Source of the DNA: Campylobacteraceae bacterium
Lineage (GTDB): Bacteria; Campylobacterota; Campylobacteria; Campylobacterales; Sulfurovaceae
Reading direction: 5' to 3'
Assembly: GCA_026985655.1 (NCBI GenBank)
Contig: JALSQB010000011.1
Coordinates: forward strand, 1-19,637
Length of the DNA stretch: 19,637 bases
Shown here: one piece after another, positions 7,850-16,391 of the stretch
Position numbering within the stretch: the first letter of the stretch is position 1
How the letters are laid out: each line of letters opens with the position of its first letter
Program-made: the position numbers and the translations under genes
Notes under the pieces: generated by a model
The model's input: the letters and a program-made list of their open reading frames with translations, nothing else
Database searches by the model: none
Told to the model about the DNA's origin: nothing

Positions 7850-8899
7850 ATGAAAATTCTGGTCTCTGCTCTTGAACCTTCCTCTAATCTTCACCTAAAA
7901 GAGATTTTAAAACATACTCAAAATGTAGAGCTTTTGGGTATTTTTGATAAATCTTTAGGTACGCCGCACTATGACATTTCCCAAATGGCAATAATGGGCG
8001 TAGTCGATGCCATAAAAAAACTCAAATGGTTCTTTAAAGTAGCCGATGAAATGGTCATCTTAGCTAAAGAAGCAGACAAAATCTTACTCATGGACTCCTC
8101 AGGATTTAATTTGCCTTTGGCTAAAAAGCTTAAAAAAGCCTATCCTAACAAAGAGATTATTTATTATATTTTACCTCAAATATGGGCATCTCGTCCTAAA
8201 CGTGCAATTAAATTGGAAAAATATTGTGACAAACTTTTAGGTATTTTACCCTTTGAAGTTGATTACTATCAAAACAAAGCCCAATATATAGGACATCCTC
8301 TTTTAGATGAAATTCAAATAAATGATAATATAGAAGAAATAAATAAAGAGTATATTGCTTTTATGCCAGGAAGTAGAAAAAGTGAAATTTTAAGATTATT
8401 ACCCATCTTTAAAGAAGTAAGAAAAGAATTAGCCCATAAAAAAGCTATTTTAATTATTCCAAATAGCTTTTCTACTCAAAAAATAGAAGAACTCTATGGA
8501 GATATTTCAGCATTTAAAGTAGAAAGAAATACACACACAGCACTGGCTAAATCAGAGTTTGCCTTTATCTGTTCAGGCACAGCAACCCTAGAAGCAGCAC
8601 TCATTGGTACACCCTTTACTCTCTCATATATTGCTAAAAAGATTGATTTTTTCATCGGTACTAAAATTTTAGGTATTAAACAAGTTGGATTGGCCAATAT
8701 TATTTTAACACACCACAATAATACACGCTTACATAATGAACTCTTACAAGAGCAAGTCAATAGTAAAAACCTACTCCAAGAATATTATGAGATAAACAGA
8801 GAAATTTTTAAAGAGAAAGCTCAGGAGTTAAGAAAGTATTTATCCCATGGAAGTTCAAAAAATGTATCAAATATTATAGAAAATAAAAATCTTTCATAA
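7850..8899 (+). CDS. lpxB: lipid-A-disaccharide synthase (LpxB)
   Basis: This peripheral inner-membrane glycosyltransferase (GT19) joins UDP-2,3-diacylglucosamine and lipid X to form the lipid A disaccharide. Visible family landmarks in 349 residues are LPQIWAS (108-114; SPQVWAW in enterobacteria), IGHPLLDE (147-154), MPGSRKSEI (172-180) and CSGTATLEAAL (241-251, the sugar-nucleotide-binding region). The N-terminus reads SALEPSSNLH (6-15) where enterobacterial LpxB has an AGExSGDxHG-like motif. My recollection is that Campylobacter LpxB has the same form, so this is lineage-specific and not a defect. It is somewhat shorter than E. coli LpxB (382). No Shine-Dalgarno sequence is obvious in the 4-nt spacer, which suggests translational coupling to the FUN14-like gene. 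Confidence 0.92.
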   Translation: MKILVSALEPSSNLHLKEILKHTQNVELLGIFDKSLGTPHYDISQMAIMGVVDAIKKLKWFFKVADEMVILAKEADKILLMDSSGFNLPLAKKLKKAYPNKEIIYYILPQIWASRPKRAIKLEKYCDKLLGILPFEVDYYQNKAQYIGHPLLDEIQINDNIEEINKEYIAFMPGSRKSEILRLLPIFKEVRKELAHKKAILIIPNSFSTQKIEELYGDISAFKVERNTHTALAKSEFAFICSGTATLEAALIGTPFTLSYIAKKIDFFIGTKILGIKQVGLANIILTHHNNTRLHNELLQEQVNSKNLLQEYYEINREIFKEKAQELRKYLSHGSSKNVSNIIENKNLS

Positions 8900-9043
8900 A
8901 TGTGAGATTTAATACTACAATCAATAAATAAAGTGATATAATATATAAATTTAACTAAAAACATTTATTCTATTAAAAATTGTTGTTTTTTAATTAATTT
9001 TAGTGTAAAATATTTAAACTCTTTTATAGGGAGGGGGAGGAAG
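8900..9043 (+). promoter_or_regulatory. promoter and leader of the coiled-coil membrane protein gene
   Basis: This 144-nt AT-rich gap contains TATAAT at 8937-8942. Closer to the gene is TAAAAT at 9006-9011, preceded by a T-rich stretch (8980-9001), the usual look of Campylobacterota sigma-70 promoters. The leader ends in a purine run AGGGAGGGGGAGG (9028-9040) three bases before ATG, an unusually strong and G-rich ribosome binding site for this genome. Confidence 0.5.
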
Positions 9044-9703
9044 ATGAGAGAACTCATGTTAGTTGGTCTATCAGCCGTATTAGGATATATAATTTTTTCT
9101 GCATTTTCAAGCAGTAGTTCAGCTGAAGAAGCTTTTAAAAAAATTATTGAACAACCTGCACAAAATGCCCAACACTATCAAGAAACTACTGTCAATAAAA
9201 TTGATAATTTACATGAAGAAAATTTAATATCACTGGAAAATAAACGTAAACTTGAGCAGTTAGAAGTTTATAGTAAACTGAAAATGCACGACAAAGAGTA
9301 TGATACCAAGGTTGAACTAAAAAAATTAGACAATGAACTAGAAAGCAAACTTGCTGTTTTAAAAATTAACTCTAAAGGTCAAGATAAAAATAAAGACAAT
9401 GCCACCTTGATTGTATTAGCATTTTTAGTTTTTCTACTACTTTTTATATACCTCAAACATAAAAAATATTTAAATGAAATAGAGTTAGAAAAACAGAAAA
9501 AATATGATGAGATGATAGCAAAAAAAGAGTACTCAGAAAAAATACTCGCTTACATAGGAGAAGGAAACCTCTCTTTTGAAGCAGAAAGAAAATTTTTGGC
9601 TATTTTAGATGAACTCAATGGAAAAACAATTAATGTTTTAGACAAAGAGAATATTTATCACCCTAACCCAGACATTATTGAACTTCCTCTTAAAAAAGAC
9701 TAA
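9044..9703 (+). CDS. unrecognised membrane protein, two helices and coiled coil
   Basis: I do not recognise this 219-residue protein. It has an N-terminal hydrophobic helix (about 4-21) followed by five serines (22-26). A long charged region rich in E, K and L (about 27-115) probably forms a coiled coil. A second transmembrane helix (about 120-137) is followed by KHKK and a charged C-terminal domain of about 80 residues (LEKQKKYDEMIAKKEYSEK…). Two helices would place the coiled coil on one side of the membrane and both ends on the other. The start is fixed by a very strong GGGGGAGG ribosome binding site 3 nt upstream of ATG. It lies 144 nt after lpxB with its own likely promoter, and its stop is 11 nt from the facing carB stop. 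No enzymatic motif is visible. Confidence 0.85.
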   Translation: MRELMLVGLSAVLGYIIFSAFSSSSSAEEAFKKIIEQPAQNAQHYQETTVNKIDNLHEENLISLENKRKLEQLEVYSKLKMHDKEYDTKVELKKLDNELESKLAVLKINSKGQDKNKDNATLIVLAFLVFLLLFIYLKHKKYLNEIELEKQKKYDEMIAKKEYSEKILAYIGEGNLSFEAERKFLAILDELNGKTINVLDKENIYHPNPDIIELPLKKD

Positions 9704-9726
9704 CTAAGTATTAGTTAATCTTTATT
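9692..9726. terminator. bidirectional terminator between the coiled-coil protein gene and carB
   Basis: A hairpin has the core TAACTA-AGTAT-TAGTTA (9701-9717), and the outer strands AAGA/TCTT extend it past one mismatch. It is flanked by an A-run on the left (9692-9697) and T-rich sequence on the right, so it has the stem-plus-U-run form on both strands. The stop codons of the two convergent genes form the two ends of the core stem. Confidence 0.6.
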
Positions 9727-12700
9727 TAAATAATCTTGTAAGGCTCTAGGCTCCAACTCACCCTTAGAGTTTTGAAGCTCTTTAATCGCCAAGGCTGTTG
9801 CTTTTGCTGCTGCAACGGTGGTAAAGTAAGCAACATTTTCACGCAATACTGATTGACGAATTTTTACGCCATCAATTTTTGCTCCTTGTTCATCGGAGGT
9901 ATTAATCGCTAAAGCTATCTCTTGATTTCTAATCATATCATCAATATTTGGGCGACCTTCTGAAATTTTGAGTACCTTAGTTGAAGCCACACCTGCCTCT
10001 TCTAAGATTTTATGGGTTCCTGCTGTTGCATGAATTTCAAAGCCTAAATCTGTAAATGACTTACCAATGTTTATGGCTTCATTTTTATCTGAATTAGACA
10101 AAGATAAAAAGAGTTTACCATCTAATGGAATGTTGTTTTTTGCAGCAAATTGACTCTTAGCAAATGACATTCCAAAGTTCTCTGAAATCCCCATCACTTC
10201 ACCTGTTGATTTCATTTCAGGTCCTAAAAGTAAATCAGCCCCTGGTAGTTTGTTAAATGGAAATACTGCTTCTTTAACAGCCACATGATTTTTAAGATTT
10301 GGTTCCATAATTTTTTTGTCAAAGTTCACCATATTAAAAGTATCATAAAATTTCAAAGCTTCTCTTAAATCACCTTGAATCATTACTCTAGTGGCGACCT
10401 TTGCCAAAGGAACACCTGTGGCTTTAGAGACAAATGGAACGGTTCGTGAAGCTCTAGGGTTTACTTCAATGAGGTAAACTTCATCTTCAAAAATAGCATA
10501 CTGAATGTTCATAAGCCCAACAACCCCAAGCCCTAAAGCAATGGCAGAGGTTTGCTCTTTTATCTCTTCTAGCAATCTATCTGAAATAGAAATCGTTGGT
10601 AAAGCACAAGCCGAATCACCCGAATGAATTCCAGCTTCTTCAATATGTTGCATCACCGAACCAATGTAAACTTCTTTACCATCACAAATGGCATCAACAT
10701 CAAGCTCAATAGCATTGTTCAAAAACTTATCAATAAGCACAGGGGCATCATGTGAAACACTCACGGCTTCGTCCATGTATTGTTTTAACTCTTCATCTGA
10801 ATAGACTGTTTTCATACCACGTCCACCCAAAACAAATGAAGGACGCACAAGCACAGGGTAACCGATACGATTTGCCACTACCACAGCTTTTTCTTTTTCA
10901 ACTACGGTGTCGTTGTTTGGTTGTTTTAAGCCCAATTTATTAATAAAATCAGAGAAGAGTTCTCTGTCCTCTGCTAGGTCAATTACTTTTGCCGTTGTTC
11001 CTGAAATATTTGCCCCAATAGAGGTTAATTGTTTGGCTAGCTTTAAAGGTGTTTGACCTCCAAAGTGAACAATTACACCATCTGGTTTTTCAAGTTCAAT
11101 AACATTTCGCACATGTTCAAAGTCAATTGGTTCAAAATATAAAATATCTGAAGTATCATAATCTGTAGAAACTGTTTCAGGGTTACAGTTGTACATAATG
11201 GACTTAACGCCCATGTCTTTTAAAGCAAACGCTGCGTGAACACAACAGTAGTCAAACTCAATTCCTTGACCAATTCGGTTTGGTCCACCACCAATGACCA
11301 ATACTTTTTTATCAGTCGATTCTACTTTTTCTACTTGTGGAATTTTTGTAATGTTGGTTGTTGAGTACAAATAAGGGGTCAAAGCTTCAAACTCTGCTGA
11401 ACAGGTATCTACTTCATTGTATTCTAAATTTACCCCTAACTTTTCTCGTGCATTATAAATGTCATTTTCAGAAAAATTCATTCCCTCATTTTTGTTAATA
11501 AGATGGGCTATCATCTCATCAGAGAAACCATCAGCTTTAACTTCTCTCATGCGTATGGCATCTTTAAGTAGTGCTACGTCCATTGTTCTCTCAACTAAAG
11601 CCAACTCTTCAAGCTGATACAAGAACCAAGAGTCAATCTTACACCATTCAAAAATCTCTTCAACACTTCTACCACGTCTTAATGCTTCAAAAACATACAA
11701 AACACGTTTTTCATTAGAGCGTCTAATTTCACGAATAAGTTCCTCTTCATCACACTCAATCGAATTAAATCCAATAAGTCCTGTCTCCATTGAGATAAGT
11801 GCTTTTTGGAAAGACTCTTTAAATGTACGCCCAATGCTCATCACTTCACCAACTGATTTCATAGCCGTACTTAGCGTTGAGTCAGCTAATGGGAATTTTT
11901 CGAATGTAAAGCGTGGTATTTTAGTCACCACATAGTCAATAACAGGTTCAAAAGAGGCTGTTGTTCCTGTGATGTCATTGTCAATCTCATCAAGTGTATA
12001 ACCTACGGCTAACAAAGTCGCCACTTTTGCAATAGGGTAACCCGTTGCTTTTGAAGCCAAAGCAGAGGAACGTGAAACTCTTGGGTTCATCTCAATGACA
12101 ATCATACGCCCATCTTTAGGGTTAATGGAGAACTGTACGTTAGAACCACCTGTATCAACCCCTACTTCACGTAAGATTTTAAATGAAGCATCTCGCATTC
12201 TTTGGTACTCTTTATCGGTTAAGGTAAGGGCAGGAGCAACGGTAATTGAATCACCTGTATGCACACCCATAGGGTCAAAGTTTTCAATGGAACAGATAAT
12301 AATACAGTTGTCTTTTTGGTCACGAATGACCTCCATTTCATACTCTTTCCACCCGACTAAAGACTCCATGATTTCTATTTCATTAATCGGTGAAGCATCT
12401 AAACCCTCTTGGGCTAGTTTCTTAAACTCATCGATGTTATACGCAACGCCAGAGCCTCCACCTGCCATAGTAAATGAGGCTCTTGAAATAAGTGGAAAGC
12501 CTATCTCTTTGGCTGCCGTTAATGCTTCTTCAAGTGTATAAGCATTGGCACTTCTAGGTAAATCCATGCCTATTTTTATCATGGCCTCATTGAAAAGTTG
12601 TCTATCTTCACCTTTTTTAATGGCATCTGGTTTAGCGCCTAAGAGTTCAATCCCCTCGAGCATTCCTGCTTCATGCATATCCATCGCCACATTGAGTGCT

Positions 12701-12981
12701 GTTTGTCCACCCATAGTTGGCAAAATAGCATCAATATTCTCTTTTTTAATAATCTTAGAAATCACCTCAGCTGTAATTGGCTCAACATAAGTTCGGTCAG
12801 CAAATTCAGGGTCAGTCATAATGGTTGCGGGATTGGAGTTAATAAGAACGACACGATAGCCTAGCTCTTTGAGTGTTTTAGCTGCTTGTGTTCCTGAATA
12901 GTCAAATTCACAAGCTTGACCAATAACAATTGGTCCAGAGCCGATAAGTAAAATAGTTTTAATGTCACTGCGTTTTGGCAT
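9715..12981 (-). CDS. carB: carbamoyl-phosphate synthase large subunit (CarB)
   Basis: This cytoplasmic subunit uses ammonia channelled from CarA, bicarbonate and two ATP to make carbamoyl phosphate for pyrimidine and arginine synthesis. Its 1088 residues (E. coli 1073) show the duplicated organisation. The first half opens with LIGSGPIVIGQACEFDYSG (12-30) and has the ATP-grasp signature IEMNPRVSRSSALASKATGYP. The second half repeats this as VIGGGPNRIGQGIEFDYC and IEVNPRASRTVPFVSKATG. A C-terminal MGS-like allosteric domain covers about the last 130 residues. The start ATG has AAGGG 9 nt upstream. A TATAAT box at 13029-13034 and a 17-nt inverted repeat (12999-13015) precede it. No carA is present in the window. 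The gene is convergent with the coiled-coil membrane protein gene. Confidence 0.98.
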   Translation of the reverse strand: MPKRSDIKTILLIGSGPIVIGQACEFDYSGTQAAKTLKELGYRVVLINSNPATIMTDPEFADRTYVEPITAEVISKIIKKENIDAILPTMGGQTALNVAMDMHEAGMLEGIELLGAKPDAIKKGEDRQLFNEAMIKIGMDLPRSANAYTLEEALTAAKEIGFPLISRASFTMAGGGSGVAYNIDEFKKLAQEGLDASPINEIEIMESLVGWKEYEMEVIRDQKDNCIIICSIENFDPMGVHTGDSITVAPALTLTDKEYQRMRDASFKILREVGVDTGGSNVQFSINPKDGRMIVIEMNPRVSRSSALASKATGYPIAKVATLLAVGYTLDEIDNDITGTTASFEPVIDYVVTKIPRFTFEKFPLADSTLSTAMKSVGEVMSIGRTFKESFQKALISMETGLIGFNSIECDEEELIREIRRSNEKRVLYVFEALRRGRSVEEIFEWCKIDSWFLYQLEELALVERTMDVALLKDAIRMREVKADGFSDEMIAHLINKNEGMNFSENDIYNAREKLGVNLEYNEVDTCSAEFEALTPYLYSTTNITKIPQVEKVESTDKKVLVIGGGPNRIGQGIEFDYCCVHAAFALKDMGVKSIMYNCNPETVSTDYDTSDILYFEPIDFEHVRNVIELEKPDGVIVHFGGQTPLKLAKQLTSIGANISGTTAKVIDLAEDRELFSDFINKLGLKQPNNDTVVEKEKAVVVANRIGYPVLVRPSFVLGGRGMKTVYSDEELKQYMDEAVSVSHDAPVLIDKFLNNAIELDVDAICDGKEVYIGSVMQHIEEAGIHSGDSACALPTISISDRLLEEIKEQTSAIALGLGVVGLMNIQYAIFEDEVYLIEVNPRASRTVPFVSKATGVPLAKVATRVMIQGDLREALKFYDTFNMVNFDKKIMEPNLKNHVAVKEAVFPFNKLPGADLLLGPEMKSTGEVMGISENFGMSFAKSQFAAKNNIPLDGKLFLSLSNSDKNEAINIGKSFTDLGFEIHATAGTHKILEEAGVASTKVLKISEGRPNIDDMIRNQEIALAINTSDEQGAKIDGVKIRQSVLRENVAYFTTVAAAKATALAIKELQNSKGELEPRALQDYLNKD

Positions 12982-12998
12982 GAAGAAGTACCCTTAAG

Positions 12999-13015
12999 TA
13001 ATAGAATTTCTATTA
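12999..13015 (-). promoter_or_regulatory. palindrome in the carB leader
   Basis: A perfect inverted repeat, TAATAGAA-T-TTCTATTA, lies between the carB -10 box and its AAGGG ribosome binding site. Its place in the 5' leader suits an operator or a small RNA hairpin. The A-T-rich composition means chance is not excluded. Confidence 0.4.
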
Positions 13016-13028
13016 GAAAAATTTTGAA

Positions 13029-13034
13029 ATTATA
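13029..13034 (-). promoter_or_regulatory. carB -10 box
   Basis: A TATAAT hexamer reads on the minus strand 47 nt upstream of the carB ATG, which would give a leader of about 40 nt. The -35 region has only a weak GACTTT-like match, as is common in Campylobacterota. Confidence 0.5.
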
Positions 13035-13048
13035 CTCAAAAGGCACTT

Positions 13049-13102
13049 AAAAAGTCTCACTAAAAAAAATTATAAATAAACCCCAACATGCTTTTTAGTG
13101 AG
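13049..13102 (-). terminator. candidate ccsBA terminator (11-bp stem, long loop)
   Basis: CTCACTAAAAA (13056-13066) and its exact reverse complement (13092-13102) form an 11-bp stem with a 25-nt loop. On the minus strand the stem is followed by AC and five T residues (13053-13049). It lies after the ccsBA stop and before the carB promoter, where a terminator is expected. The long loop makes it less efficient than a classical one, unless the loop folds further. Confidence 0.45.
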
Positions 13103-13105
13103 TAA

Positions 13106-13137
13106 GCCTAAACTTAAAGTTAAGGCAATATATGCCT
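13106..13137 (-). other. overlapping alternative hairpins downstream of ccsBA
   Basis: AGGCA/TGCCT (13123-13137, 5-nt loop) and GCCTAAACTT/AAGTTAAGGC (13106-13126, one mismatch) share the AGGC at 13123-13126, so they cannot form together. They lie just upstream, in minus-strand order, of the 13049-13102 terminator-like repeat. Confidence 0.35.
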
Positions 13138-13155
13138 GTTGTTTCTCCTTACATT

Positions 13156-16100
13156 TTAACTAAGCATAAAAAGTAATCCAGCAACCCAAAGAGCCAGTGG
13201 GGAGAGTATCATCAATACAATTTTCACATTTTTCCATGACTTCGCAGATAAAAGCGTTAAGACAAACAGTGCAATTACAGAAGGTATTACCCAATTAGGT
13301 AGAGGCATTGGTGCACCTGCTGCATAAGAATGAAGTCCTGAAAGATAATAGTTTACCCCAAAGTAGGTCATAATGACCGTTGAATAACCCCAAAGTGAAG
13401 CCACGTTAAAGGCAAATGGGTTTTTAAATGCAGGAATAAAACGTAAATGTAAAATGGTAGCATAAACTAAAATTGTAACAGCTGCCCAAGTCTCTTTAGA
13501 ATCCCAACCCCAGTAACGACCCCAAGATTCATTTGCCCAAACACCTCCAAGGAAGTTACCAATGGTCAAGAGGAAAAGCCCCACAATCAAACTCATTTCA
13601 GCAATGTTGGTAAGCTCTTGAATGGAACGCTCAATGTTTTCATTTTCACCACGTTTCATAACAAATAAAATAATCACAAGTAACGATAACATAGAGCCAA
13701 GCCCTAAGAAGCCATCACCAGAGATAATGGTTGCCACGTGTATCATAAGCCAATAAGATTTCAACACAGGCACAAGGTTAGTAATCTCTGGGTTAATGAA
13801 GTTCATGTGTGCCACACCCATGGTAATTCCTGCTAAAAGTCCTGTTGCACCTAAGGTAAACGGTGATTTACGTGCAAAAATAAGCCCTGCAACCATAGTC
13901 GCTCCAGCAATAAAGACAATCGACTCATAAGCATTTGACCAAGGTGCATGCCCTCCAATGTACCAACGCATTGCCATAGAAGCAACATGAATTATAAAGC
14001 CTATAATCATCAGTACCCATGCCACATTGGTAATGTATTTTATACTTCGGTTTGGTTTAACCACATTGATAAAGGCTGAAATAAGTAAAATAAGTCCAAC
14101 CAAAAGATACAGAGGGACTAACTTAGAGAGCAGTCCTAGTTTATTGTATTCAATTTCAACATCGAGTGCTTTTTCAGAAGGCATGACCTCTGCACCAAAT
14201 TTTTTCTGATACAGACTAAGTAGATTAATCGCTTTATCAAATTTCTCACTGTTAGCATTTTTTTGAATATCTCCTGCTCCTTGAAACAGATAAACAGTCA
14301 TCATTCGTACCATTTCAGACATCTCTTTTGGAAACTTTTCAATAGCATCTTGTGGATTCAACCACTTATTATCTTCAGCATGAGGTTCTGGGTACATTTG
14401 AAGTAATGAACCTGTATAGACCATATATGCAACATTTAGACGTTCATCTACTTTAACCAACTCTTTGTCATAAAGGTTTTTATCTAAAGGCTTTTTACGA
14501 ATGGACTTATCCATTTGGGCTTTCAGTTTGTATTCTCCAGCTTCAGTAAAAAAATCATAAAATCGTGCATATTTTGCACCTTCAGCTAAACCCAACTCTT
14601 TGGCAATGCGTGTATGATTTACTTTAATCATTGGAAGATACTGATACTTTTTCGGCTCAACCGTCATACCCAATAACATAGCTGTTGGTTCAACACCATA
14701 GATACTACTTTTGGTTGAAATCTTAGCAATCACTTCATGCGCTAAGGTATCAATAGGTTTCATGCGTCCCCTAGGGTCTTGCACAATTAAGCGTCCAAAC
14801 TTAGCAATGTTCTCTGCACTATAGGCATTGACCATTTTTGTTTGGTTCGCATCTAATTTAGGCAAACTTGAAGCGTGAAGTGGTGCTGTACTCGATAAGG
14901 TGAAGAGTGTTGTAAGAATAACAGCTGTTCCTTGTAATTTTCTTGCCCCTTTAAGTAACTTTTGAAAACGTCCATTTTTATCAAATAAGTTCCACAAGAT
15001 TCCTAAAGCCAATAAGATATAGCCTAAATATGTTGGTAAGGTTCCTGGGTCATGGTTTACAGACAATACGGTTCCTCCTTCATCTGGGTCATATGAAGAT
15101 TGGAAAAGTCGGTAATTTTTATGGTCAAGCACATGGTTCATAAAAATTTTATAAGGCATGTTTTTAATTCCTTCCGAAGGGTCTATAAGTTCTACATCTG
15201 AAGAGTATGATGAAGGACTCATCGAACCTGGGTAGCGTTCTAATTTAAAATCAATCAACTTAATTGAAAAAGGTGTTAGAATTTTTTTAGCACCAAAGTA
15301 CATCGCAATATTAACACCATTTACATGGACTCTTTTAATCTCAGAAACATCTCCTGCATAAGCGAACAAATCAACCTTCTCTTTTTTTCCATCTACCTCA
15401 ACCATAAACGTAGCAATTTCAGGTTTTCCATTTTTAGTTTTATGTGATTTACTCACAAATTTCATCACTGATTTGTCATGAATATTTTTAAGCACAACGG
15501 AGTTTCCTCCAAATTGGTAAAGTTTCTTTTTTGTAAAAGGATTAATCCCTTTGCTAAGTTCTGCTTCTTTACGAGTTAGCATTGAGAGTGTTTTAATAGG
15601 AAAATTGTTCTCTATTTCAAAAGTACCATCGGCTTTAGAACGAATGTTTAAAATAGGTTTAGTAGGGTGTTTTATGGTTTCATTAAAAGTAAGCATAAAT
15701 GTTCCCGCGTCATGTACACTACCCTCCATTAAAAAAACAGGTTGCCCTTTTCCTCCTGATGCTACCATCAGTTCTAAAACTCTTTTACCATTGATAGCAT
15801 CAGGTACTAAGCTCTGTTCTCCTGCAGGTAAATAACGTACCAAATTAAAAGAGACTTTTTTCCCATCAATCGTCCAGCTTTTTTCTAAATGGTTTTTTGT
15901 CATTGAAGAGAGAAGAATATCTTGTTCATAATCAATCGCATCTTTCCCCTCTCCTACATGAATTTTTAAGACATTATTAGCAGAGAGTATGCTTGAAGCA
16001 ATATGTCCCTCACGAATATGCATCACCCCTTCATAGCCAACATAACGAGTAATTGTTGCCCCTAAAGCAATGATTAAAAAAGCTGTATGAAAAAGAAAAA

Positions 16101-16320
16101 CGGAGGGCTTTGTTTTGTAGCTTTTATATTTTGCCATATTGTAAAGCATAAGAAAAATAAAATAAGCCAAAAAGGCTTCAAACCAATGAGCATTATAAAT
16201 AATTGCCCGTGCTGTTTGGGTACCATAATCGTTTTCAATAAACGTAGCACCCCCAATAATAGCCCCAAATAAGAAGAGTACCAAAACGGCAATTTTCATG
16301 GAGAAGATTTTTTTTAACAT
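13156..16320 (-). CDS. ccsBA: cytochrome c biogenesis fusion protein CcsBA (system II)
   Basis: This inner-membrane protein exports heme and ligates it to CXXCH motifs of c-type cytochromes at the periplasmic face. The 1054 residues fuse a ResB/CcsB part to a CcsA part. The N-terminal part has helices near 10-28, 46-62 and 74-92 (with H78), a large periplasmic ResB domain (about 95-425), and helices at 428-446 and 464-480. A soluble linker runs to about 730. The CcsA part has several helices and the tryptophan-rich WWD signature WGRYWGWDSKETWA (933-946). Conserved-looking histidines suited to heme handling are H861 (MIHVAT), H958 (ILHLRF) and H997 (GLHSYA). Fused CcsBA of this size is known from Helicobacter and other Campylobacterota. 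It starts with ATG after AGGA. It lies downstream of the cysteine-repeat gene and is divergent from a multiheme cytochrome that it could mature. Confidence 0.97.
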   Translation of the reverse strand: MLKKIFSMKIAVLVLFLFGAIIGGATFIENDYGTQTARAIIYNAHWFEAFLAYFIFLMLYNMAKYKSYKTKPSVFLFHTAFLIIALGATITRYVGYEGVMHIREGHIASSILSANNVLKIHVGEGKDAIDYEQDILLSSMTKNHLEKSWTIDGKKVSFNLVRYLPAGEQSLVPDAINGKRVLELMVASGGKGQPVFLMEGSVHDAGTFMLTFNETIKHPTKPILNIRSKADGTFEIENNFPIKTLSMLTRKEAELSKGINPFTKKKLYQFGGNSVVLKNIHDKSVMKFVSKSHKTKNGKPEIATFMVEVDGKKEKVDLFAYAGDVSEIKRVHVNGVNIAMYFGAKKILTPFSIKLIDFKLERYPGSMSPSSYSSDVELIDPSEGIKNMPYKIFMNHVLDHKNYRLFQSSYDPDEGGTVLSVNHDPGTLPTYLGYILLALGILWNLFDKNGRFQKLLKGARKLQGTAVILTTLFTLSSTAPLHASSLPKLDANQTKMVNAYSAENIAKFGRLIVQDPRGRMKPIDTLAHEVIAKISTKSSIYGVEPTAMLLGMTVEPKKYQYLPMIKVNHTRIAKELGLAEGAKYARFYDFFTEAGEYKLKAQMDKSIRKKPLDKNLYDKELVKVDERLNVAYMVYTGSLLQMYPEPHAEDNKWLNPQDAIEKFPKEMSEMVRMMTVYLFQGAGDIQKNANSEKFDKAINLLSLYQKKFGAEVMPSEKALDVEIEYNKLGLLSKLVPLYLLVGLILLISAFINVVKPNRSIKYITNVAWVLMIIGFIIHVASMAMRWYIGGHAPWSNAYESIVFIAGATMVAGLIFARKSPFTLGATGLLAGITMGVAHMNFINPEITNLVPVLKSYWLMIHVATIISGDGFLGLGSMLSLLVIILFVMKRGENENIERSIQELTNIAEMSLIVGLFLLTIGNFLGGVWANESWGRYWGWDSKETWAAVTILVYATILHLRFIPAFKNPFAFNVASLWGYSTVIMTYFGVNYYLSGLHSYAAGAPMPLPNWVIPSVIALFVLTLLSAKSWKNVKIVLMILSPLALWVAGLLFMLS

Positions 16321-16391
16321 AGCTATGTCCTAATCGTTGTAATATGTGGCTATTTTAACCAAAGTTTATTAACGATACTTGAATTAATTTA

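Noticed and set aside
8887..8910. AAATCT/AGATTT inverted repeat spanning the lpxB stop as a terminator
   Set aside because: The stem is only 6 bp with a 12-nt loop and is not followed by a T-run, so it is not a convincing terminator.
9029..9040. G-rich run GGGAGGGGGAGG as a G-quadruplex or phase-variable tract
   Set aside because: There are only two runs of three or more G, too few for a four-tract quadruplex, and a G5 run is shorter than the tracts known to slip in Campylobacter. Its position fits a strong ribosome binding site.
12861..13046. Minus-strand 61-codon frame overlapping the carB start
   Set aside because: It is a shifted frame over the conserved carB N-terminus and its leader, with no ribosome site or conserved feature.
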